The translations under genes and the position numbers were made by a program. A DNA stretch of 64,000 nt from Planctomycetaceae bacterium (lineage in GTDB: Bacteria > Planctomycetota > Phycisphaerae > Phycisphaerales > SM1A02): positions 1 through 64,000 of the forward strand of contig CANLHK010000002.1 of the NCBI GenBank assembly GCA_947490615.1, written 5' to 3'. Within the stretch, counting starts at the first letter, position 1. Each line of letters begins with the position of its first letter. Positions 9,226 through 18,703 of this stretch are shown here, piece after piece. Below the pieces are notes generated by a model that saw only the letters and a list, made by a program, of their open reading frames with translations, did not search any database and had not been told where the DNA came from.

Positions 9226-9840
9226 TCACTGCGCGCGATCAAGCTTCTGCAACAACGCCAACGCGCCTCGTGGCGCATCGGTGAGCAGCGCCTCATAGGG
9301 CTGGCGCTGGCGGCGGAAGTCCGAGACCAGCCGCTTGAGAGCGACATCGCGCTCTTGCGACCACTCCTTATAGAAGGCTTCGAGCTCGGTGCGGTTGAAG
9401 CGCGAGAGTGGATCGTCGAGTCCGCTCTGCGCCACAGCCCAATCGATAAGTTTGGCCTGGCCGTCGAAGCGGTAGAGGCTCAAGAGCACGCGCAGGCGTC
9501 GTTCTGCGGTGAGGAACGGGTCGGTCGCTTCAGGAAGCAGTTCCGACATCGCCTGTTCGGGGCGACGCTTGGTGATCTGTCCGAGCCAGCCGCCGTCCGA
9601 CGCGCTTTCGCGGGCAGCGAAGGTGTGCTCCGCTGCGCCAGTACCTTCGACGACTTCGAGATCCGCAGCGCTGGCGAGAAGCGTCTTGAGTCCCGCTGCC
9701 CCAAACTTGATCCAGAGTCGCTGATCGCGCAAACCCGCGCGGGTCAGCGGTTCGGTTCGAGAGATGACGCCGACGCCCCATTCAGGCCGCTGGCGGTGTC
9801 GGATCTGCATTCCCTGTGTGTAGGTGACGGGCGTGGGCAT
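9226..9840 (-). CDS. DUF3553-containing protein
   Basis: N-terminal MQIRHRQRPEWGVGVISR...LWIKFGAAGLKTLL resembles DUF3553. Confidence 0.6.
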   Translation of the reverse strand: MPTPVTYTQGMQIRHRQRPEWGVGVISRTEPLTRAGLRDQRLWIKFGAAGLKTLLASAADLEVVEGTGAAEHTFAARESASDGGWLGQITKRRPEQAMSELLPEATDPFLTAERRLRVLLSLYRFDGQAKLIDWAVAQSGLDDPLSRFNRTELEAFYKEWSQERDVALKRLVSDFRRQRQPYEALLTDAPRGALALLQKLDRAQ

Positions 9841-10426
9841 GGCGAGAGAGTCAGCGTTGGTCGGGTTGGCGCCTAGTGTCGCGCCATCGGATCAGCAGGG
9901 GAGTCGAGGTGCTCGACAAAGTGACGACCTGCGCGGCACCTGGGGTTGAGCCACAGTCGTAAAGGAGAGATGGAGAATGCGATGGACGATGGTCTCGCTC
10001 AGAGGCCGCAGATCAGTCAGGCTGGATCGTCGACGGCTTGCCGAGCTGATTGGGGAGGAAGTGCGTTGAGTGCGATCGCATCACGCCTTCCAGTTCAGAT
10101 CATGCAACATCATCACGCATTACTTTGGGCTATTCAGATTCGGTCGTGGCAGTGGGAGTCTCGACTCGGGAGAGGCAGTGCCGTGAACGATCGCGGCAGA
10201 GCAATCCAGAGGCAACATCGAGGCAAAATCGAGGATCTCCGCTGCCAGAACGATGGTTTCAGTGCCGTCGCGACGAGCCGTCGCACGCACCGCACCACCG
10301 TTCGCGCAACTCTTCACCAGTGCTCGAAGAGGTGTGCAGTGAGAGTGTAACAAGAAACCGTGGTTGCAAGCGGTCGCGCGCAAATTCACCGCCAACGGAA
10401 GATTGGTCGGTCGTTACTGTGGCGTG

Positions 10427-11263
10427 ATGGACCCAGCAAAGGGAACCGTGCGCATCGCATTCCTTGGCGACATCAACGGAGCGCCCGGGCGCATGGCGCT
10501 CGAGCAACAGATGCCAACGCTGCGGGAGCGCTTCCGCCCCGATCGGATCATCGCCAACGCGGAGAACGCCCGCAATGGATCAGGATTGACTCCTGAGTTG
10601 TACGACCAGTTCCGTCGTATGGGCGTCGATGCATGCACGCTCGGCGATCATGCGTTTCGCGAGACGAAGATTATTCCGTTGCTCGATGACCCGAGTAAAG
10701 CCGTGTCGCGACCAGCGAATCTCTCGTCGCGAACTCCTGGCAAGCGACTGATCCGTATTCCCGCTGACGAGCGCTGCCCGCGGGAGATCTTCGTCTTCAC
10801 ACTGCTTGGCCGCATCCACATTGGTTCGATTCAAGCCAACGATCCTTTTGAGTGCGCGGATGAACTTCTTGCTGCGATGCCTGAGCGCAATCCGATCGTC
10901 CTTGTCGAAGTGCACATGGAAGTCACGAGTGAGAAAGCGGCGATGGCGCATCATCTTGATGGTCGCGTCGCTGCGGTCCTTGGCACGCACACCCATGTTC
11001 CGACCGCCGATGAGCGCATTCTCAAGAAGGGAACCGCGTTTCAGACGGATCTCGGCATGACGGGCCCGCACGATAGTGTGATTGGCCGCAGGACCGATGC
11101 GGTGCTCAAGCACTTCACGACGGGCGTCCATGTTGCGTTTGACATGGGTTCAGGTGGCGAAGCGGTGCAGGGTGCGTTGGTCGAGATCGATCTCGCGCGC
11201 GGCCTCGCAGTGTCGATTGAGCGAATCAATCTGCCAGCACGCGTGCCGCAACGCACGCTCTAG
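10427..11263 (+). CDS. YmdB/TIGR00282-family metallophosphoesterase
   Basis: GDINGAPGR, IIANAENARNGSG, GTHTHVPTADERIL, TDLGMTGPHDSVIG motifs. Confidence 0.85.
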   Translation: MDPAKGTVRIAFLGDINGAPGRMALEQQMPTLRERFRPDRIIANAENARNGSGLTPELYDQFRRMGVDACTLGDHAFRETKIIPLLDDPSKAVSRPANLSSRTPGKRLIRIPADERCPREIFVFTLLGRIHIGSIQANDPFECADELLAAMPERNPIVLVEVHMEVTSEKAAMAHHLDGRVAAVLGTHTHVPTADERILKKGTAFQTDLGMTGPHDSVIGRRTDAVLKHFTTGVHVAFDMGSGGEAVQGALVEIDLARGLAVSIERINLPARVPQRTL

Positions 11264-11284
11264 ATGAGCGGTGAGCGTGTTCCG

Positions 11285-14200
11285 TCAAGGCGTGCCGCAA
11301 CCACCGCCGCCAGGAGTCTCCACCGTGAAGGTGTCACCTGCGCTGAGTTCGAGCGCATGAACTGGGCCTTCGCACAGGACATCCTGACCGTTGACGCAGG
11401 CATGCTGCGTTCCGCAGGCGCCGTTCAGTCCGCCGTCGATTCCCTGCGGTGCGAAGCGACGGCGCGAACCGAAGAACGAAAGTGAAACTGCGCGACGAAA
11501 CTCGTAGGCTCGCACCATGCCATCGCCGCCATGGTGGGCGCCGTCGCCGCCGCTGCCTTTGCGCATTTCAAAGCGTCGCACGATCACGGGCGCGCGACGC
11601 TCAAGGACATCGATGTCCGTGAGTCTCGTGTTGGACATGTGCACATGGACCGCGCTGGCTCCATCGGCAGAGCTTCCGGCTCCCGCTCCACCACCGAGCG
11701 TTTCGTAGACGCCAAACGAGGCATCGCCAAAGAGCACATTGTTCATGGTGCTCTGACTCTCCGCTGCGATGCCGAGCGCGTCGATCAACGCAGCAACGAC
11801 CGATTGGCTGGTCTCGACATTGCCAGCGACGACGGGAGGACAATTGGTTGGGTCGGCGGTGAAGTTTGGATGGAGCAGTCCCTCAGGGATCTCAAGCCGC
11901 ACGGCGCGAAGCAACCCCTCGTTCATAGGGACGGGAGCATCGATGAAGAGGCGCAGCGCATAGAGGACTGCAGCCTGCGTGACTGCGCGCGGTGCGTTGA
12001 AGTTGCCACGATGGGTTGGTGCGGAGCCAGTGAAGTTGATCGTCAGCGGCGCGTCGGATCCAGGGTCATTCGTGACGCGAACGCAGATCGCTGCGCCATC
12101 ATCGAGTTGGCGGCGAGAGCTGACTTCGCATGGTCCCCAATGGGCGAGCGCCTTGCGCAACGCAGCGTCAGCGCGCGTGAGTTCGCCTTCGCAGCGCCGA
12201 CGAAAGACTTCGACACCAAGTTCACCCGCCAAGGCGTGTACTTGATGAACGCCGTGACGCGTCGCTGCGATCTGCGCAGTGAGGTCGGCGAGGTTCTCTT
12301 CGGGATTGCGCGAAGGAAAGGGCGCGTCGACGAGCCGAGCGCGGCAGGCATCGAGATCGAAAGTGCCCGCCCGCACGGCGTAGAACGGTGGCAGGACGAC
12401 ACCTTCTTCAGCAAGCGACTTCGCGTCGGGCGGAAACGACCCAGGACGCGTGCCGCCAATCTCTGCGTGGTGCGCGCGCACGGCGACAAACCCGACGCGC
12501 TGTCCGTCGGCAAAGACGGGCGCAATAGTTGTGACATCCGGAAGGTGCGATCCGCCGAACGCGGGATGGTTGGTGACCGCGATGTCTCCTTCGTTCAACT
12601 CCAGCACTTGGAGCACGCTGCGCACGCAGATGCCTAACGCGCCGAGATGCACAGGAAGGTGTGGTGCGTTCTGCACCAGCGTCCCGTCGGCGTCGAGCAC
12701 CGCGCAGGAGAAATCGAGTCGATCGCGAATGTTGGCACTGAGCGCAGTTCGCTCGAGCACATGACCCATCGCCAACGCGATGGACTCGAGGCGGGCAGCG
12801 AAGAGTTCCTGCTCTGCCTCGCTGCTGCGTTGCGCAGTGGTGTGAGAGTTGGTGCGAACGGCAACGAGGTCGCCGCCGCTTCCGACTGTCGCCTGCCAAC
12901 CCGCCTCGAGCACGACGGTCTCACCGACATCGACGATGAGCGTGGGGCCGACGATTTCGTCCTGCGCCGTGAGATCAGCGCGGCGCACGACGCTTGACGG
13001 CGCCACTCTTTTTCGCGAGCTCGCGGCATCGGTGGAGCACTGTGGACTTGCCGTTTCGGTAAGCGCCACGCGTGCGCGCAGTGAGACGAGCTCGACGGCG
13101 CGCGCGGGCGGCGGGTAGCCAAAGAGCGCGATGAATCGTTCGCGAAACTGCGCGGCCAGCGTGGGCTCGTCGGCATACAGCACTTCGATCGTGGACTCTT
13201 GGCCGAGGAGTCGTAGCGCCACGGTGCACTCTTCGACGAAACGAGTGTTGGCAGCATCAGCCGTGAATCCGTCAGCGTCGAGCGCGGCACGGGCGCGGGT
13301 CAGCGTCTCATCGCGAACGCGGGCGAGCGTCGCGGAGGATCCCACGAGCGGAAGGAGAATCGGCGTCGTCTCAAAGCGCGCTGGTTCTGCGTCGAACACT
13401 CCCTGTGCGCAGAGAAATCCAGCGAAGCGCGGAAAGACGATCTCAGTAAGCCCGAGTCGTAGCGCGATCGCGCAGGCGTGCTGCCCACCAGCGCCACCGA
13501 AGGCCACGAGGACATGTCCGCGCGGATCGACGGCGTCTCGCACACAGAGCGTTTCGATGGCGAGTGCCATGCGCGCGTTGGCGATGTCGAGAAACGCCGC
13601 GATGGCGGTCTCGCGCGAGCAACCGCGCTGGGCGATGACCGCATCAAGCGCGCGCAACGACGCCGTGCGGTCAAGGCTGAGTGACTCGAAGTCGGACGCG
13701 AATCGACCCGCGAGGAGATTGATGTCGGAGATGGTGAGCGGTCCACCGCGGCCGTAACAGGCTGGTCCTGGATGAGAACCCGCACTCTCAGGTCCGACCT
13801 CAAACACTCCATCGCGCACTCGGCAGATTGAGCCGCCACCAGCTGCGACACTATCGATGGCGACACTCGGCGCAGCGACCGTCGCGCGACCAATACGAGA
13901 TTCGCTTCGCAACGCGATCGCGCCATGCACGCAGCGTGTGACATCGGAACTCGTTCCACCCATGTCGAATCCCACAGCGCGAGCAATCCCGTGGCGCTGC
14001 GCGATCGACGCGACCGCACGCGCGCCACCAGCGGGACCTGAGAAGAGCGTGTCGCGCGCTACGAACCTTTCGGAACTCTGAAGCACACCCGCACTCGTAA
14101 AGAGGTAGGCCCGCGCGTTCTGCGCGCTCCGCACGGCGTCGGCGACGAACGCATCGAGGATCGGTGCAATCTGCGCGTGGATGCAGGCGGTTTCGGTGCG

Positions 14201-15037
14201 GGTGAGCAGTCGTCCGTGCGGAGCGAGAGTCGCGGCGCTGAGCGCGGGAACTCCGCGGGTTGCAGCCAGGCGAGCGATCTCCGTTTCGCGGTTGTTGGTG
14301 AGTGCGTGGGCAAGTGACACCACAAGCGTCTCGCAACCTTCGCGGATGAGCGCGTCAACCGCGTGTTCGATCTCGCACGCAGACGCACGCGCATCAAGTG
14401 TGCCATCAGAAAGTGTTCGTTCGGCGATCGCGCGCACGCCATACGCGAGCGCGTGGCTGCGCGTCGGCACTCGTGCGAAGAGGTCTTCACGGGTTTGGTC
14501 ACCGATTTCGACCAGTCCCGACAGCCCATCAGAAACGAGCACGCCAACCTTGGCACCGCGACGCTGCAGTAGGGCGTTGGTGCCGCGCGTGGTCGAGAGT
14601 CGAAGCTCCATCGGTGGAAGGGTGCGGTCGAGCGCCGTTCCTGTGACGAGATGAAGCGCGAGCCGCGGCGCGTCGATGGGTTGCTCAAGCGGCTGTTCAA
14701 AGCGAATGGGTTGTCCGACTTCCAACAGCGCTGCGTCGGCGAGTTCCACAAGAGTGCCGCGTTGACTGCGCACCGTGACACCAGCAGGCAGAAGCGTCCA
14801 ACCGTTCAGCGTGCCGTCAGGGAGCGTGAGGCCAGCCGCAGGATGGATGCGCACCGTCGCAGTATCGATTGCTTCAACGCGCGCAGAGAGCGAGCCATCG
14901 GACGGCACTTTCACGCGGTGCATCGTGCCGTTACTCGCGCGCGCGACGAGGTCCGTAAAGGTTCCGCCAGTGTCGAGTGCTGCGATCCATCGGTCGCGTC
15001 GATCGGGGGGAGCCTTGATGGAGTGCGGGTTGGTCAC
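11285..15037 (-). CDS. Hydantoinase/5-oxoprolinase, HyuA-HyuB fusion
   Basis: WIAALDTGGTFTDLVA (HyuA N-term), GFDMGGTSSDVT, VAFGGAGGQHACAIA, then HyuB DRLDFSCAVLDADGTLVQNAPHLPVHLG and C-terminal TPGGGGCGTP. GTG start at 15037 avoids overlap with the divergent gene. Confidence 0.88.
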   Translation of the reverse strand: MTNPHSIKAPPDRRDRWIAALDTGGTFTDLVARASNGTMHRVKVPSDGSLSARVEAIDTATVRIHPAAGLTLPDGTLNGWTLLPAGVTVRSQRGTLVELADAALLEVGQPIRFEQPLEQPIDAPRLALHLVTGTALDRTLPPMELRLSTTRGTNALLQRRGAKVGVLVSDGLSGLVEIGDQTREDLFARVPTRSHALAYGVRAIAERTLSDGTLDARASACEIEHAVDALIREGCETLVVSLAHALTNNRETEIARLAATRGVPALSAATLAPHGRLLTRTETACIHAQIAPILDAFVADAVRSAQNARAYLFTSAGVLQSSERFVARDTLFSGPAGGARAVASIAQRHGIARAVGFDMGGTSSDVTRCVHGAIALRSESRIGRATVAAPSVAIDSVAAGGGSICRVRDGVFEVGPESAGSHPGPACYGRGGPLTISDINLLAGRFASDFESLSLDRTASLRALDAVIAQRGCSRETAIAAFLDIANARMALAIETLCVRDAVDPRGHVLVAFGGAGGQHACAIALRLGLTEIVFPRFAGFLCAQGVFDAEPARFETTPILLPLVGSSATLARVRDETLTRARAALDADGFTADAANTRFVEECTVALRLLGQESTIEVLYADEPTLAAQFRERFIALFGYPPPARAVELVSLRARVALTETASPQCSTDAASSRKRVAPSSVVRRADLTAQDEIVGPTLIVDVGETVVLEAGWQATVGSGGDLVAVRTNSHTTAQRSSEAEQELFAARLESIALAMGHVLERTALSANIRDRLDFSCAVLDADGTLVQNAPHLPVHLGALGICVRSVLQVLELNEGDIAVTNHPAFGGSHLPDVTTIAPVFADGQRVGFVAVRAHHAEIGGTRPGSFPPDAKSLAEEGVVLPPFYAVRAGTFDLDACRARLVDAPFPSRNPEENLADLTAQIAATRHGVHQVHALAGELGVEVFRRRCEGELTRADAALRKALAHWGPCEVSSRRQLDDGAAICVRVTNDPGSDAPLTINFTGSAPTHRGNFNAPRAVTQAAVLYALRLFIDAPVPMNEGLLRAVRLEIPEGLLHPNFTADPTNCPPVVAGNVETSQSVVAALIDALGIAAESQSTMNNVLFGDASFGVYETLGGGAGAGSSADGASAVHVHMSNTRLTDIDVLERRAPVIVRRFEMRKGSGGDGAHHGGDGMVRAYEFRRAVSLSFFGSRRRFAPQGIDGGLNGACGTQHACVNGQDVLCEGPVHALELSAGDTFTVETPGGGGCGTP

Positions 15038-15056
15038 GGTCGGGTATTCTGCCGTG

Positions 15057-15659
15057 ATGATGCGTGCGTGTGTCAAACTTCTTTCTGCGGTTCTGTGTGG
15101 TGGCCTTCTCGCTGGCGGACTCTTGGCCACGGGCGGCTGCGACGCGCCGACACCTCCACAGGCGGCCGCGCCGGTGGCGACTTCAACTGGGGCGCCCGAC
15201 TCGACCACGCCTCTGCCCGCGCCTCTGATCACGACCCCGGTCACGCTTGGTCCAGTGCACGCACTCGTGGTCACCGACCTTGACGGCAACCGCGTGCCGC
15301 TCTCGCAGTTTGCTGGTCGGCCGATGATCATCGAGATCTGGGCAACCTGGTGCGGACCGTGTCTTGCCAATCGCAGGACCGTCCACGCACTTCGCTCGAC
15401 GCTGCCTGAGCGCGTCCGAGTCGTGGGACTGAGTGTCGACACCAGCGCAGAGCTCGTGAAGAGCCATCTGCGATCGAATCCAGCCAACGACTTCGAAGGG
15501 ATGGCAACGCTCGAGTTCCTCGAGTTCGTGCGGAAGATCAACGCGTCGCCGTCGATCCCCAAGACGATGTATGTCGACAGCAAGGGGCGCGTTGCGGATC
15601 TCTCGGAAGGCACACAATCGTCCAAGTGGCTTGCCGCGATGGCGAAGAACCTCAAGTGA
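15057..15659 (+). CDS. TlpA-like thioredoxin-fold lipoprotein
   Basis: Lipobox LLATGGCD; IEIWATWCGPCLANRR. Confidence 0.87.
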   Translation: MMRACVKLLSAVLCGGLLAGGLLATGGCDAPTPPQAAAPVATSTGAPDSTTPLPAPLITTPVTLGPVHALVVTDLDGNRVPLSQFAGRPMIIEIWATWCGPCLANRRTVHALRSTLPERVRVVGLSVDTSAELVKSHLRSNPANDFEGMATLEFLEFVRKINASPSIPKTMYVDSKGRVADLSEGTQSSKWLAAMAKNLK

Positions 15660-16945
15660 ACGCATCAGCGCGCGCCCACTCTCGACGATCGATTCCGCTG
15701 CGCGCGCTGCTGCACGATGTCTGCTGCGCTCTTGGTGTCGTGCTTCTGCTTCCTCTTTGGTTGCCGCGGATGATTCTCCGTGGCAAGGTCCGAACCGATT
15801 GGCCCGCGCGTCTCGGTCGCGGCGAGATGCTTGCCCGAAATGAGAGGCCGCGCGTCTTGATCCACGCTGTCTCAGTCGGTGAGGTCAACGCGATTCGCGG
15901 GCTCGTCGATCGACTGCTCAACGATCGCATGAAACCCGAGGTCGTCGTCAGTGTCACGACGGATACAGGTCTCGCCCGCGCGCAATCGCTCTATGGAAAT
16001 CGCTGCAGCGTCGTGCGCACGCCGTTTGACTTCTCGTTTGCGGTTCGTCGCTGGCTTGATCGCGTGGAGCCAGACTTGCTGGTGCTCGTGGAATTGGAAC
16101 TCTGGCCGACGATGACGCTGCTGGCAACATCGCGCGGACTTCCTGTGGTCGTCGTGAACGGTCGGCTTAGTGATCGCAGCGTGAAGCGCTATCGACGCGT
16201 GCGGTCCTTGGTACGCGGCATGTTTGCGCGCGCGGAATTGGTGCTCGCGCAGAATCGCGTCTATGCGGACCGCTTTGTCGAACTTGGTGCGGGTGAGGTC
16301 CTCGTCACAGGCAACATGAAGTGGGACTCGATTGCGATGCGCGACACCGTCATGGGCGTCGATCAACTCGCTGAGGAACTCGGCATTCCTGCCGACGCAC
16401 CCGTGATTGTCGCGGGGAGCACGGAGCCAGGCGAGGAGGTCCTCTTGCGTGACGCGCTTCCTGATGGCGTGCGCCTCTTGATTGCGCCGCGCAAGCCCGA
16501 GTGGTTTGCTGGTGTGGCTGCGAATCTCCCACATTGCGTGCGACGGACGAGTCGAGTCCAGGGAACTGCAGACACGCGGTTCTATCTGCTTGACACCATC
16601 GGCGAACTTGGGATGGCCTACGCGCGCGCCGATGTCGTGGTGATGGGGCGCAGTTTCGGGCGTCTCTATGGGAGTGATCCCATTGAACCCGCCAGCCTCG
16701 GCAAGCCTGTGGTCATCGGCCCTCGCGTCGCAGACTTCCGCGATGTGGTTGAAGCGTTTGTTGCGGGCGGCGGCATCGTGCAGATTGAGGCGGCCGACTT
16801 GAAGGTGACGCTCGCCCAACTCATGGCAGACCGTTCGCGGCGCAGCGACATCGCCGAACGAGCGCGCGCGGTGATCCGCGCCGAGCAGGGCGGTACAGGT
16901 CGCACCGCTGAGGTTCTCCTCGCGATGCTCTCCTCAAGGGCGTGA
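15656..16945 (+). CDS. waaA: 3-deoxy-D-manno-octulosonic acid (Kdo) transferase
   Basis: LIHAVSVGEVNAIRGLV, VSVTTDTGLARAQ, VLVELELWPTMT, VTGNMKWD, VVVMGRSF, EPASLGKPVVIGP. Confidence 0.87.
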   Translation: MNASARAHSRRSIPLRALLHDVCCALGVVLLLPLWLPRMILRGKVRTDWPARLGRGEMLARNERPRVLIHAVSVGEVNAIRGLVDRLLNDRMKPEVVVSVTTDTGLARAQSLYGNRCSVVRTPFDFSFAVRRWLDRVEPDLLVLVELELWPTMTLLATSRGLPVVVVNGRLSDRSVKRYRRVRSLVRGMFARAELVLAQNRVYADRFVELGAGEVLVTGNMKWDSIAMRDTVMGVDQLAEELGIPADAPVIVAGSTEPGEEVLLRDALPDGVRLLIAPRKPEWFAGVAANLPHCVRRTSRVQGTADTRFYLLDTIGELGMAYARADVVVMGRSFGRLYGSDPIEPASLGKPVVIGPRVADFRDVVEAFVAGGGIVQIEAADLKVTLAQLMADRSRRSDIAERARAVIRAEQGGTGRTAEVLLAMLSSRA

Positions 16946-16957
16946 TACCCTCGGCGC

Positions 16958-18703
16958 ATGGCCACCAACGGAGAAGTCGCAGCGGCGTTTGAGGAACTTG
17001 CGGTCCTCAGTGAGTTGCTTGGCGCGAATGTGTTCAAGGTGAACGCCTTTCGTCGCGCCGCGCGCGCCGTGGAGTCGCTCTCGCAACAGGCTGTTGAACT
17101 CGATGTGGCGGCGCTGAAAGCCATCGATGGGATTGGTGCGTCGACCGCGGCGAAGGTCGTGGAGTTTGGCGCGACGGGCACGATGGCGGAACTCGGCGAA
17201 TTGCGCGCGCAGATCCCTGCGGGTCTCAAAGAGGTGCTCGCGGTGCAGGGCATCGGACCCAAGACAGCGCGCGCGCTGTGGACGGAACTCGGTGTGGTCG
17301 ATCTCGCGTCGTTCAAGGCCGTGGTGGAGTCAGGCAGGATCGCCTCGCTGCCACGGATGGGACCCAAGACAATTCAGAACATCAAGGAGTCGATCGCATT
17401 TGCGGAGAGCGCGCGCGGACGCATCTTGATCGGCGAGGCGATGCCGTTGGCGGAATCGATCGTCAAGGAACTCGGTGCGCTCCCGATGGTGCAGCGTGTC
17501 GCCTACGCAGGGAGTTTGCGACGAGGACGCGAGACCATCGGCGACCTTGACATCCTTGCGGCGACGACTGAGGTCGTGGCGCTCATGGAAGCATTCTGCA
17601 CGCGGGCGGAAGTGGCGCGCGTGCTCGCACGAGGCGATACCAAATCGAGCGTGCTGACCAAGAGTGGTGTGCAAGTCGATCTTCGCGTCGTGCCACTCGA
17701 TCGCTTTGGTGCGGCTCTCATGTACTTCACGGGGAGTAAGGACCACAACATCCGCCTGCGTGAACGCGCGATCGCTCAAGGGATGCGACTCAACGAGTAT
17801 GGGCTCTTTCATGAGGGTCCTGACGGCGAGATCGGCGATCGTGCCTCACCGATCGTGGCGCAGACGGAAGAAGAGGTTTACGCCAAGTTAGGGTTGGAAT
17901 GGATCCCGCCGACGATGCGCGAGGATCGCGGCGAGCTCTTGGCGTTTCTCAAGGGCGGCGCCCGTCCTGAGTGTCTGCTCCTCACCGACATCAAAGCGGA
18001 ATTGCACTCGCACACGACCGCCTCGGATGGCGCGATGTCCATCGACGAGCTGGTCACACGCGCGCGCGCTCGCGGATTCCACACCATCGCGATCACCGAC
18101 CACTCTAAGAGCCAGTTCCAAGCCAACGGTCTCGATGAGGTGCGCCTGCGCACTCACATGCTGGAGATCCACGCAGCACGAGCGCGCTTCCCCGACATGC
18201 AGATCTGGGCGGGCAGCGAGGTCGACATCCTTTCCGATGGGTCACTCGATTACAGCGACGAGCTGCTCGCGCAACTCGACTGGGTCGTCGCGAGTCCGCA
18301 CGCAGCGCTCAAGCAGGAACCGAGTGTTGCGACCGCGCGTTTGCTGCGCGCGATTCGACATCCGCTGGTTCATGTCGTGGGACATCCCACAGGTCGCATC
18401 GTGAACGGCCGCCCTGGACTCGAGCCAGCGATGAACGAGCTCTACGCCGCGGCCAAGGAACACGGCACCGCGCTCGAGATCAACAGTCATCACCTGCGAC
18501 TCGATCTGCGCGACATCCACATCCGCGGCGCCGTTGAGGCTGGGTGTCTCTTGGCGATCGATTGCGATGTGCACGGCGCCGAAGACTTCGACGAACTCCG
18601 CTACGGCGTGCTCACGGCGCAACGCGGATGGTTGCCGAAGTCACAGTGTCTGAACTGCCTTGATGCCAAGGCGCTCGACGCGTGGCGGAAGATGAAGCGA
18701 TAG
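16958..18703 (+). CDS. polX: Family X DNA polymerase with PHP domain
   Basis: N-term HhH LSELLGANVFKVNAFRRAARAVE, polX AGSLRRGRETIGDLDILAAT, PHP ELHSHTTASDGAMSIDEL. Confidence 0.92.
   Translation: MATNGEVAAAFEELAVLSELLGANVFKVNAFRRAARAVESLSQQAVELDVAALKAIDGIGASTAAKVVEFGATGTMAELGELRAQIPAGLKEVLAVQGIGPKTARALWTELGVVDLASFKAVVESGRIASLPRMGPKTIQNIKESIAFAESARGRILIGEAMPLAESIVKELGALPMVQRVAYAGSLRRGRETIGDLDILAATTEVVALMEAFCTRAEVARVLARGDTKSSVLTKSGVQVDLRVVPLDRFGAALMYFTGSKDHNIRLRERAIAQGMRLNEYGLFHEGPDGEIGDRASPIVAQTEEEVYAKLGLEWIPPTMREDRGELLAFLKGGARPECLLLTDIKAELHSHTTASDGAMSIDELVTRARARGFHTIAITDHSKSQFQANGLDEVRLRTHMLEIHAARARFPDMQIWAGSEVDILSDGSLDYSDELLAQLDWVVASPHAALKQEPSVATARLLRAIRHPLVHVVGHPTGRIVNGRPGLEPAMNELYAAAKEHGTALEINSHHLRLDLRDIHIRGAVEAGCLLAIDCDVHGAEDFDELRYGVLTAQRGWLPKSQCLNCLDAKALDAWRKMKR

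Noticed and set aside
10120-10395. 91-aa minus-strand ORF as a gene
   Set aside because: No recognised domain, start or ribosome-binding site; kept only as part of the unexplained gap.
15038-15655. N-terminal extension of the hydantoinase ORF
   Set aside because: Overlaps the TlpA-like gene antisense; HyuA homology starts at WIAALDTGGTFTD just after the GTG at 15037.
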